In this document: positions 8,525 to 16,166 of the stretch, piece by piece
Layout of the letters: every line of letters starts with the position of its first letter
How positions within the stretch are numbered: the first letter of the stretch is position 1
Origin: JBMOKU01 sp049324315
GTDB taxonomy: Bacteria > Bacillota > Clostridia > Peptostreptococcales > Thermotaleaceae
Length of the DNA stretch: 64,000 bases
NCBI GenBank assembly: GCA_049324315.1
Contig: JBMOKU010000023.1
Location: 1 to 64,000 of the forward strand
Reading direction: 5' to 3'
Program-made: the position numbers and the translations under genes
The notes under the pieces: model-generated
The model's input: only the letters and a program-made list of their open reading frames with translations
What the model was told of the DNA's origin: nothing
Database searches by the model: none

Positions 8525-9832
8525 TTAAGATACGATATGCTTTAAAACAAACAATACAGCAATGATATACATCATAGGATGAACATCCTTAGCTTTTCCA
8601 GTTAAAGCTTTCAGTAAAACATATGAAATTACACCAAACACAAGGCCCTCTGCGATACTGTATGTTAATGGCATCATAATAATCGTTAAAAATGCAGGAA
8701 TTGCATCGGTAAAATCATCAAAATTTATCTTTAAGATAGGACTCATCATAAATAAACCTACTAGAATTAGTACAGGTGCAGTCGCTTGTGAAGGCACAGC
8801 CGTGAAAATTGGTGAAAATATTGTAGCGGCTAAGAACAATACGCCCGTTGTTAATGCTGTCAAACCTGTTCTTCCACCTTCAGCAACACCTGAAGCGCTT
8901 TCAACATAAGTAGTAACCGTACTTGTTCCCATGATGGCACCTACTGTTGTCCCAAGGGCATCAGCGAAAAGGGCTTGCTTCGCTTTCGGCAGCTTGCCTT
9001 CGCTGTCCAGCATATCAGCCTTTGTTGAGACTCCAATTAATGTGCCCAATGTATCAAACAAGTCTACAAATAAGAATGTAAATACTACTAATAACATATC
9101 AAAAGTAAAGATCTCATTAAGCGGTATGAACTGCCAGAATATTGGCTTTAAACTTGGAGGTGCACTGACAATGGCTGTTGGAATAGATGCCTTGCCAATC
9201 ACAACCCCAATCACAGTGGTCACTAACATCCCTATCAACAAACCACCTTTAACATTCTTAATTAACAAGATACCCGTAATGATAATCCCAGCGATAGCCA
9301 GCAAAACGCCTGGATCTTTCAGATTTCCCAAACCTACTAAAACAGCATCATTATTAACGATAATTCCTGCATTTTGAAATCCGATGAATGCAATAAACAA
9401 CCCGATTCCAACACTAACAGCATTTTTGATCACCATGGGCATCCCATTGATGATCGCTTCTCTAACATTTAACACGGTAAGAATAATAAAGATAATACCT
9501 TCTATTAAAACTGCCGTAAGTGCAAACTGCCAGCTGTAACCCATACCGATTACAACGGAGAATGCGAAAAATGCATTAAGACCCATCCCAGGAGCTAAAG
9601 CAAAAGGTAGATTTGCTAAAAAAGCCATACAAAAAGTTGCAAATGCAGCTGAAAGTGCTGTTGCAGTAAACAATGCCCCTGCGTCCATTCCTGTAGCACT
9701 TAGGATACCTGGGTTGACGATAAGAATATAAGCCATCGTCATAAAAGTCGTAATACCTGCAATGATTTCTGTTTTGACAGTGGTTTTGTGCTCCTTAAGA
9801 CGGAATACCCTGTCTAGTGTGTTGTTCTCCAT
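8525..9832 (-). CDS. NCS2-family purine permease (guanine/hypoxanthine type)
   Basis: This is an AzgA/PbuG-type membrane transporter of about 435 residues, close to the family norm, with 12 to 14 hydrophobic segments. It begins MENNTLDRVFRLKEHKT and has the family segment ALAPGMGLNAFFAF near residue 85. It likely imports guanine, hypoxanthine or adenine by proton symport. The start was set at 9830-9832, where GAGGAGGAGAAAC lies upstream. The leader carries a guanine aptamer, a ykkC-type aptamer and a terminator, which strongly supports a purine substrate. Its own terminator follows. Confidence 0.9.
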   Translation of the reverse strand: MENNTLDRVFRLKEHKTTVKTEIIAGITTFMTMAYILIVNPGILSATGMDAGALFTATALSAAFATFCMAFLANLPFALAPGMGLNAFFAFSVVIGMGYSWQFALTAVLIEGIIFIILTVLNVREAIINGMPMVIKNAVSVGIGLFIAFIGFQNAGIIVNNDAVLVGLGNLKDPGVLLAIAGIIITGILLIKNVKGGLLIGMLVTTVIGVVIGKASIPTAIVSAPPSLKPIFWQFIPLNEIFTFDMLLVVFTFLFVDLFDTLGTLIGVSTKADMLDSEGKLPKAKQALFADALGTTVGAIMGTSTVTTYVESASGVAEGGRTGLTALTTGVLFLAATIFSPIFTAVPSQATAPVLILVGLFMMSPILKINFDDFTDAIPAFLTIIMMPLTYSIAEGLVFGVISYVLLKALTGKAKDVHPMMYIIAVLFVLKHIVS

Positions 9833-9884
9833 GTTTCTCCTCCTCATCTGTTTATGGGGAACACCTTCTCATTCTTTTGATGAC

Positions 9885-9950
9885 GAAAAAGAGCCCGGGT
9901 AGGAAGGTTAACTGCTCATTCAGCGCTGTGAAACCTCCCCGCCCGGGCTT
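9885..9950 (-). terminator. Riboswitch expression platform: intrinsic terminator
   Basis: On the minus strand AGCCCGGGC (9942-9950) pairs with GCCCGGGCT (9892-9898 region), with an inner GGGGAGGTT / AACCTTCC stem, and TTTTT follows at 9886-9890. The left arm is also the conserved AAAAGCCCGGG segment of the ykkC aptamer, so ligand-bound aptamer and terminator should exclude each other. Confidence 0.9.
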
Positions 9951-10074
9951 TTGTCCCCTCGGTGTAGTATTACAAGGATGCAATACTTGTATCACTCGGT
10001 CCAAACGCCTTAGCACATGAAAAGAAGTATACTGGCACTTCTTCATCCTTCAGCCGGAACCCTAGATACACTTT
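9936..10074 (-). promoter_or_regulatory. ykkC-type aptamer, probably PRPP-sensing
   Basis: On the minus strand GAAAGTGTATCTAGGGTTCCGG opens the element at about 10074. GGACCGAGTGATACAAG follows, then ACACCGAGGGGACAAAAGCCCGGG ends it. These are the conserved blocks of the ykkC RNA family, whose subtypes bind guanidine, ppGpp, PRPP or nucleotides. The position directly after a guanine aptamer and before a purine permease matches the known tandem guanine-PRPP arrangement, so PRPP is the likely ligand. The sequence alone does not exclude ppGpp. Ligand binding should stop the terminator from forming and turn the gene on. Confidence 0.85.
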
Positions 10075-10146
10075 CACCCATAGCCAGACGATTCTCGGTC
10101 GCCTCGTAGAAACTTTCGGTCCATATTACCGAAATTATATGAGCTA
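10075..10146 (-). promoter_or_regulatory. Guanine riboswitch aptamer (first of a tandem pair)
   Basis: On the minus strand CTCATATAAT, AATATGG, AGTTTCTAC and CTATGGGTG occur in purine-riboswitch order. Stems are P1 (CTCATA / TATGGG), P2 (TTCGGT / ACCGAA) and P3 (AGGCGA / TCGTCT). The specificity base in GGCTATG is C, as in guanine-binding members. The P3 loop reads CCGAGAA instead of the usual CCGTAAA, and CTACG replaces CTACC, so affinity or ligand may differ. It ends where the ykkC element begins, with no linker. Confidence 0.85.
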
Positions 10147-10182
10147 ACAATATACTATTTTCATATATCTCCTTGCTCTTTT

Positions 10183-10211
10183 ATGATAACAAAGGCAAGG
10201 GATAAAGTCAA
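10183..10211 (-). promoter_or_regulatory. Promoter of the permease riboswitch transcript
   Basis: On the minus strand the -35 box is TTGACT (10206-10211), the spacer is exactly 17 bases, and the -10 box is TATCAT (10183-10188). Transcription should begin near 10176, about 30 bases before the guanine aptamer. This fits a housekeeping sigma-A promoter. Confidence 0.85.
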
Positions 10212-10218
10212 TGGTTTT

Positions 10219-10297
10219 TCGAATGTTCGAGCAGCATTCTATAAAATAAAATGGTCATATCGCGAACATTAACAGAAATAATTTCATCATTAGTTCG
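10219..10297 (-). promoter_or_regulatory. PurBox-like half-sites upstream of the riboswitch promoter
   Basis: Three copies of a CGAAC-type half-site lie just upstream of the -35 box: AATGTTCG (10222-10229), CGAACATT (10263-10270) and TTAGTTCG (10290-10297). The Bacillus PurR PurBox has a CGAAC core in inverted pairs. The spacing here (33 and 19 bases) does not match the Bacillus spacing exactly, so PurR control is only a suggestion. Confidence 0.35.
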
Positions 10298-10304
10298 TAT
10301 ATTT

Positions 10305-13300
10305 TTATCCAAAATATGCTACGCCGGCTTCAAACAACTTCTGATCCTTATGACCGGGGACATTTTTGCTGACATTCTCCCCAATTCTTTCCGAATGTCC
10401 CATCTTTCCAAGAATTCTTCCATCAGGACTGGTAATCCCCTCCACAGCATGGAAGGATCCATTTGGATTATGAAGAATATCGTAGGTTGGTTTTCCATCA
10501 AAGTCTACATATTGCGTTGCAATCTGGCCATTTTCAATCATTCTTTTCATTTCCTGTTCGTTGGCAATAAATCTTCCTTCCCCGTGGGATATGGCGATGG
10601 TATGAATATCCCCCGCCTTCACATTGTTAAACCATGGAGACAGCGTGGAAGATATTCTGGTCTGAACCATTCTGGATGCATGTCTGCCTATTTTGTTGAA
10701 GGTCAATGTCGGGCAGTTTACGTCCATATCCACAATCTCACCATAAGGCACCAGACCCAGCTTGATTAATGCCTGAAATCCGTTGCATATTCCCAGCATT
10801 AGCCCGTCTCTTTGCTTTAACAACTCCATAACCGCATCTTTGATTCTTGGATTTCTGAAGAAGGTGGCAATAAATTTTCCTGACCCATCCGGCTCATCTC
10901 CTGCACTAAAGCCCCCTGGAACCATCACAATTTGAGATTGAGAAATTTCTTTTACCATGGCTTCAATGGATGCTTCGATATCTGCTGTGTTCAGGTTTCG
11001 GATGATCAGCGTATTTACGTCAGCACCAGCCCTTTCAAATGCCCTTACACTATCATATTCACAGTTGGTTCCCGGGAATACCGGGATCAAAACCCTAGGC
11101 TTTGCAATTTTCAGAGCCGGTTTTCGATCACTTCTCTTATCAAACAAAATATCTTCCGGCTTCCCTAAGTCATCCTTTGTCTTCGTTGGAAATACCTTTT
11201 CCAAAGGCTTTTCCCAGACGCTATAGGCTTCTTCTATATCAATAACTGTACCATTCACGGTAATTTCCGGTTTTTCTTGTGTTTGCCCTAAAAGTATAAA
11301 TGAGACATCTTCAAATACTTCCTCAAGATCAATCTCTCCTTGCATTTCTAAAACAATGCTGCCGTAGTCCGGTGCAAACAACTTTTCTACTTCAATATTC
11401 TCTGTGAATACCATACCGATTCTACTGCCAAAGGACATTTTGCTAATAGCTTCCGAAATGCCTCCGCTACGAATGGTATGGGCAGACAATACCTTTCCGC
11501 TCTGGTTCAGCGCCGTAATTTTCGAATAAGCTCTTTCCAACTTTTCAAAATTAGGCAGTTCATTTTCATCCCGTTCTACCGGTACAAAAACGACTTTACT
11601 GCCGCCTTTTTTAAATTCCGAAGAAATCACCTTCCGTACATCCACTGTATCTACCGCAAAGGCCACCAATGTAGGCGGCACATTCAGATCCTTAAAGGTT
11701 CCTGACATACTGTCTTTGCCGCCGATAGCCGGGATACCCAGCTTCTTCTGAATTGTATATGCTCCTAGAAGGGCGCTAAATGGCTTACCCCATTTTTCTT
11801 TGTCAGCTCCAAGTCTTTCAAAGTATTCCTGAAGGGTTAATCGTACTTTTTTATAATCTCCACCGATGGCAACAACCTTTGCCACTGCTTCCAACACCGC
11901 ATACAGTGCACCGTGAAAAGGGCTCCATTTGGCTAACTGAGGATTATAACCATAGGTCATAATAGTACCGGTGGTTGTATCTCCCTCCAATACCGGAATT
12001 TTTGCCACCATTCCTTCTGCAGGTGTTCTCTGATACTTTCCGCCAAATGGCATAAGTACCGTACCTGCACCGATGGTACTGTCAAATCGTTCTACCAAAC
12101 CTCTTTGACTGCATCGATTTAAATCCTGTAAGTTTTTTAACCAAGCATCTTTCATATCTATCGCTGAATACCCATTATTCTGAGTAAAGTATGACTCCTT
12201 CTTAACAGGTTCTTTTACCAATACTTTCGTCCTTTGCTTAACACCATTGGTATTTAAAAAGTCTCTGCTAATATCGACAATAGTCTTTCCTCTCCATATC
12301 ATTCTTAAACGTCGATGATCGGTTACCTCTGCTACCACTGTAGCCTCGAGATTTTCTTCTCCTGCGTACTTTTGGAATAATGCCACATCTTCTTTGGCTA
12401 CTACTACAGCCATTCTCTCTTGGGATTCGGAGATAGCCAGCTCTGTTCCGTCCAAGCCTTCATATTTTTTCGGTACGGCATCTAAGTTGATATCTAAGCC
12501 ATCTGTCAACTCACCAATGGCTACGGATACACCGCCTGCTCCGAAATCGTTACACTTTTTAATCATTCTGCTGACTTGAGGGTTTCTGAATAGGCGCTGG
12601 ATCTTTCGTTCCGTCGGCGCATTTCCTTTTTGCACCTCTGCGCCACAGGTTAAGATGGATTCTTCCGTAAGCTCTTTTGAAGAACCTGTGGCACCGCCAC
12701 ATCCGTCTCTTCCTGTACGTCCTCCTACCAGTATCACCACATCACCAGCTTCCGGTTCTTTTCTTACAACATTTTCTTTTGGTGCGGCAGCAATGACAGC
12801 ACCTACTTCCATTCTCTTAGCAATAAAATCTTCGTCATATACTTCGGCTACCTGCCCTGTGGCAAGGCCGATTTGATTTCCATAAGAGCTGTAGCCTGCA
12901 GCTGCACCGGTAGTGATTTTCCGCTGTGGCAGCTTTCCTGGCAGCGTATCTTCAATCTTGGCCCTTGGATCACCGCTTCCGGTTACCCGCATAGCTTGAT
13001 ATACATAGGATCTACCGGATAGTGGATCTCTAATAGCTCCTCCTAGGCAGGTGGCAGCTCCACCGAATGGCTCGATTTCTGTGGGGTGGTTATGGGTTTC
13101 ATTCTTAAACATAACCAGCCATTCTTCATCCTTGCCGTCTCGGTCCACATTGACCACAATGCTGCAGGCATTGATTTCTTCGGATACATCTAAATCTTCC
13201 AACTTCCCTTGCTTTCTCAATTCTTTCATTCCCATGATGGCAATGTCCATCAAGCAAATATCCTTATCTATCGTTCCATATACAAATTCTCTAGCCTTTA

Positions 13301-14072
13301 TATATTCGTCATAAGCCCCTTGAATCACTTTTCCTATGCCATCCTTCTCAATTTCTACCTCCTCAATTTTTGTGAAGAAGGTAGTATGGCGGCAGTGATC
13401 AGACCAATAGGTATCGATGGCCTTCATTTCGGTAATGGTAGGGTTTCTTTTTTCCGTATCCCTGAAGTAGCCTTGGCAGAACTGTAAATCTTCCCAACTC
13501 ATAACAAAGCCCATGTTCTTTTGGAAATCCGCCAATGCTTCTGCATCCATCTCATTGAAACCTTCCAGGATCCTCACATCCTCCGGCACATGGAATTCCA
13601 TATGCAAGGATGATGGCTTTTTCATGGATGCCTCTCTGGAATCCACAGGATTAATGCAGTAATTCTTTATTTTATCGAATGCTTCCTCCGTTATACTTCC
13701 TATTAGAACAAAAACCTTTGCTGTAGCAATGGTTGGTCTATCACTTTGCGTCAGCATCTGAATACATTGAGATGCTGAATCCGCCCTCTGGTCATATTGC
13801 CCGGGCAAATATTCCATGGCAAATACCTTGTCTTCCGGATGGATGCTAATTTCTTCATCATATACCGTATCAACCGTTAGCTCAGAAAAAATGGTGTTTC
13901 GGGATTTTTCGTACACTTCCTCCGTAATTCCTTCGATATCATACCGATTAATCACCCTGACATGCTCCAAGCCTTGGATGCCTAAATCCCTTCTTAACTC
14001 TTCGCATAGATGTTGGGCTTCCACATCAAAGCCTGATTTCTTCTCCACGTAAATCCTTCTCACATCACCCAT
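10305..14072 (-). CDS. purL: Phosphoribosylformylglycinamidine synthase, single-chain form
   Basis: PurL converts FGAR to FGAM with ATP and glutamine. At 1255 residues it is the large single-chain type that fuses synthetase and glutaminase, not the split PurS/PurL/PurQ system. Synthetase motifs include WSDHCRHTTFF near residue 230 and NETHNHPTEIEPFGGA near residue 325. The C-terminal amidotransferase domain starts near residue 995, with nucleophile Cys in GICNGFQALI near residue 1100 and His-Gly-Glu in SHGEGRF. AAGGAGG precedes the ATG. It lies upstream of the permease gene, outside the main pur run. Confidence 0.97.
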   Translation of the reverse strand: MGDVRRIYVEKKSGFDVEAQHLCEELRRDLGIQGLEHVRVINRYDIEGITEEVYEKSRNTIFSELTVDTVYDEEISIHPEDKVFAMEYLPGQYDQRADSASQCIQMLTQSDRPTIATAKVFVLIGSITEEAFDKIKNYCINPVDSREASMKKPSSLHMEFHVPEDVRILEGFNEMDAEALADFQKNMGFVMSWEDLQFCQGYFRDTEKRNPTITEMKAIDTYWSDHCRHTTFFTKIEEVEIEKDGIGKVIQGAYDEYIKAREFVYGTIDKDICLMDIAIMGMKELRKQGKLEDLDVSEEINACSIVVNVDRDGKDEEWLVMFKNETHNHPTEIEPFGGAATCLGGAIRDPLSGRSYVYQAMRVTGSGDPRAKIEDTLPGKLPQRKITTGAAAGYSSYGNQIGLATGQVAEVYDEDFIAKRMEVGAVIAAAPKENVVRKEPEAGDVVILVGGRTGRDGCGGATGSSKELTEESILTCGAEVQKGNAPTERKIQRLFRNPQVSRMIKKCNDFGAGGVSVAIGELTDGLDINLDAVPKKYEGLDGTELAISESQERMAVVVAKEDVALFQKYAGEENLEATVVAEVTDHRRLRMIWRGKTIVDISRDFLNTNGVKQRTKVLVKEPVKKESYFTQNNGYSAIDMKDAWLKNLQDLNRCSQRGLVERFDSTIGAGTVLMPFGGKYQRTPAEGMVAKIPVLEGDTTTGTIMTYGYNPQLAKWSPFHGALYAVLEAVAKVVAIGGDYKKVRLTLQEYFERLGADKEKWGKPFSALLGAYTIQKKLGIPAIGGKDSMSGTFKDLNVPPTLVAFAVDTVDVRKVISSEFKKGGSKVVFVPVERDENELPNFEKLERAYSKITALNQSGKVLSAHTIRSGGISEAISKMSFGSRIGMVFTENIEVEKLFAPDYGSIVLEMQGEIDLEEVFEDVSFILLGQTQEKPEITVNGTVIDIEEAYSVWEKPLEKVFPTKTKDDLGKPEDILFDKRSDRKPALKIAKPRVLIPVFPGTNCEYDSVRAFERAGADVNTLIIRNLNTADIEASIEAMVKEISQSQIVMVPGGFSAGDEPDGSGKFIATFFRNPRIKDAVMELLKQRDGLMLGICNGFQALIKLGLVPYGEIVDMDVNCPTLTFNKIGRHASRMVQTRISSTLSPWFNNVKAGDIHTIAISHGEGRFIANEQEMKRMIENGQIATQYVDFDGKPTYDILHNPNGSFHAVEGITSPDGRILGKMGHSERIGENVSKNVPGHKDQKLFEAGVAYFG

Positions 14073-14122
14073 GGTTATTTGCCTCCTTTTGATATTCGGT
14101 TAGCAGTTGTCGGTATCCACTT

Positions 14123-14164
14123 ATCGTGTATCGTGTATCGTGTATCGTGTATCGTGTATCGTGT
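14123..14164. repeat. Tandem heptamer array, six exact ATCGTGT copies
   Basis: Six perfect head-to-tail copies of ATCGTGT lie 51 bases upstream of purL. The copy number could change by slippage. The array sits at the left edge of a 469-base gene-free stretch that also contains element F2b and a short GCTAGCA pair. It may be the left end of a further heptad-repeat element like E5 at 37539, whose units (ACGATAC) are related. Confidence 0.85.
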
Positions 14165-14252
14165 ATCAGCGAGTTTAAAGATCGAGTAATATAGTGTCAA
14201 GTCTTTTTCACCCGAGACTTTTTTGGTTTTTGTTCTATCTAGCAACTACATC

Positions 14253-14389
14253 CGCTACGCCACGGGGACAGTTCCATCGTTTTCCCTGCGGTCCTTCGCT
14301 GCGCTTCGGAAACGCTCGAACCGTCCCCATGACTCCGCTAAGTCTCTTCAAAACTTTTTGGGGTTTTAGCTAGCAGCTAGCAGCCGATT
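14253..14389. repeat. Palindromic repeat element F2b and GCTAGCA heptad pair
   Basis: F2b (14253-14339) carries CCACGGGGACAGTTCC and CTCGAACCGTCCCC ends and is nearly identical, in reverse orientation, to F2c at 19437. It can fold into a long hairpin. At 14369-14382 two copies of GCTAGCA match the right arm of element E1. The remaining part of the purL-lysR gap is AT-rich, and lysR signals lie in its last 70 bases. Confidence 0.75.
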
Positions 14390-14541
14390 CTATAATAAAT
14401 TCTTCAGTAAAGTATCACCTATACCTATACATCAAATTACAAAATTCATCACATATTTCCCCTTTACAACTCCAGTGTAGCATAATAGAATTAATAAATA
14501 AAATGAATAATACTAATACTATTTATAAGGAGTGATTATAA

Positions 14542-15429
14542 ATGGACATCAGCTTTGATCTATATAAAATATTCTATTATGTTGCCAAGGAGCTCAGCTT
14601 CTCTCAGGCAGCCGATCAACTATATATTTCCCAATCCGCTGTCAGCCAATCCATTAAAGCCCTAGAAGATAAATTGAACTGCAAGCTTTTTTACAGACAT
14701 ACCAAACAGGTTAGGCTGACGCAAGAAGGTGAAATGCTTTTTCAGCATATCGAACAAGCTTTTCACTTTATCAAGAGGGGCGAACGAACCATCGAAGAAA
14801 TTCACTCTCTAGAGGTGGGGGAAGTACGTATTGGTGCCAGCGACACCATCTGTAAGTACTATTTGCTCCCCTATTTTGAAAGATTTCATCGATTATATCC
14901 TCACATCAAGATGCACGTCACCAACCGTACGTCCCCTGTATGCATTGAACTGTTAAAAAAAGGAAGCATCGATGTTGCTGTCGTGAATCTTCCCCAAGGT
15001 TTTCATGATAAGATGATTGAAATACAGGACAAACGAACCGTCCAGGATGTGTTTATTGCCGGTGACCGATTTCATTCTCTAAAAGACAAAACCATTACGC
15101 TGCAGGAGCTTTCAAACTACCCCCTGCTACTGCTGGAGAAGAACTCCACCACCCGGCCTTTTTTTGATGGGTATACGAAAGAAAACAATGTGCACATCGC
15201 ACCGGAGATTGAACTGGGAAGTATTGATCTATTGGTGGAGCTTACAAAGATTGGTCTGGGTATCTCCTTTGTTGTTCAAGAGGTTGCTGAGGAAAGTCTT
15301 AAAAGGAACGAAATCTTCCTAGTCCAAGTACATGAAAAAATCCCCAGCAGAGATCTGGGGATCATCACCAACAGCAGTATACCAATACCGATAGCTGCAA
15401 GGAAATTTATTGAACTCCTATTAAGGTAA
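14542..15429 (+). CDS. LysR-family transcriptional regulator
   Basis: The protein has 295 residues, the usual LysR size. The N-terminal winged helix-turn-helix (about residues 1-60) includes ELSFSQAADQLYISQSAVSQSI. A LysR substrate-binding domain spans about residues 90-290. AAGGAGTGATTATAA precedes the ATG. It is divergent from purL, but the 469-base gap full of repeats makes a direct link to purL uncertain. It ends six bases from recX, which is convergent. The effector cannot be told from sequence. Confidence 0.93.
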   Translation: MDISFDLYKIFYYVAKELSFSQAADQLYISQSAVSQSIKALEDKLNCKLFYRHTKQVRLTQEGEMLFQHIEQAFHFIKRGERTIEEIHSLEVGEVRIGASDTICKYYLLPYFERFHRLYPHIKMHVTNRTSPVCIELLKKGSIDVAVVNLPQGFHDKMIEIQDKRTVQDVFIAGDRFHSLKDKTITLQELSNYPLLLLEKNSTTRPFFDGYTKENNVHIAPEIELGSIDLLVELTKIGLGISFVVQEVAEESLKRNEIFLVQVHEKIPSRDLGIITNSSIPIPIAARKFIELLLR

Positions 15430-15434
15430 GGGAG

Positions 15435-16058
15435 TTATCTCACAATCCTATCCAGTACCTTTTGGACGGTTTCGTAGGTATATCCCCGATAAACAAGGAA
15501 TCGTCCGATTTTCTCATATACCTTTCGTTTATCCGTATCTTTCAAACTGTCCTTTTTCTTTTGAGCCAGTTCCATGGCCCTGTGAAACTCATCTTCCTCG
15601 TTAATCTCATCAATGCTGCTTTCGATAACATCTTTATGGAAGCCTTTATTATATAAATCCTGCTTGATTCTGTTCTGTCCATATTTCTTTACATCTGCTT
15701 TGTTTTTCGTCAACCGCTTGGCCAAGGCTTCATCATCAATGAAACGATGCTCCATTAGAAAAGAAATTACCCTATCAATGACGGTTTCTTCAAAATCCTT
15801 TTTTTGGAGGCGGTCTCGCATTTCCTTTTCCGTTCTGCCGGTATAACTCAGTAGATGAAGGGCTGTGTTTTTTGCTCTGCTTACCATTTCCTCTTCTATC
15901 AAATACTCCAGCTTCTCTTTTTCTATCAGCTGTCCTTTTTTCAATCCCAGCTTATAAATAAGCATCATATCGGCGGCAAGGGCAAACGCTTCATCGATAT
16001 AGATGTTGACTCTTTCATGATTCTCTTTTTGTTGTTCAATCTTCGTTATAACGGACAT
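15435..16058 (-). CDS. recX: RecA regulator RecX
   Basis: RecX binds RecA filaments and limits recombination. The sequence shows the triple three-helix repeats of the family, with SRAKNTALHLLSYTGRTEKEM, then HRFIDDEALAKRLTKNK, then KKYGQNRIKQDLYNKGF. I placed the start at 16056-16058 because GAGGTGA lies seven bases upstream. A start 17 codons earlier lacks this. The product is 207 residues. No recA lies in the window. Confidence 0.9.
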   Translation of the reverse strand: MSVITKIEQQKENHERVNIYIDEAFALAADMMLIYKLGLKKGQLIEKEKLEYLIEEEMVSRAKNTALHLLSYTGRTEKEMRDRLQKKDFEETVIDRVISFLMEHRFIDDEALAKRLTKNKADVKKYGQNRIKQDLYNKGFHKDVIESSIDEINEEDEFHRAMELAQKKKDSLKDTDKRKVYEKIGRFLVYRGYTYETVQKVLDRIVR

Positions 16059-16166
16059 TCCTGCATCACCTCTTACTATTACTATACAGAAAATATGTTC
16101 GGCAGGCAAGGAAAACAGAAAAAAGGACTCTCCCCTTAGGAAAAATCCTCTATCTGCCTTTAATAT

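Noticed and set aside
9852..10046. Minus-strand 64-codon frame inside the permease leader
   Set aside because: The region is explained by two riboswitch aptamers and a terminator. The frame has no ribosome site.
14123..14164. Possible CRISPR array from short direct repeats
   Set aside because: The units are 7 bases long, directly abutting, with no spacers, and no cas genes are in the window.
16090..16150. Terminator after the chemoreceptor gene
   Set aside because: A short GGACTCTCC / AGG-type pairing with nearby T and A runs exists, but the stem is too weak to call.
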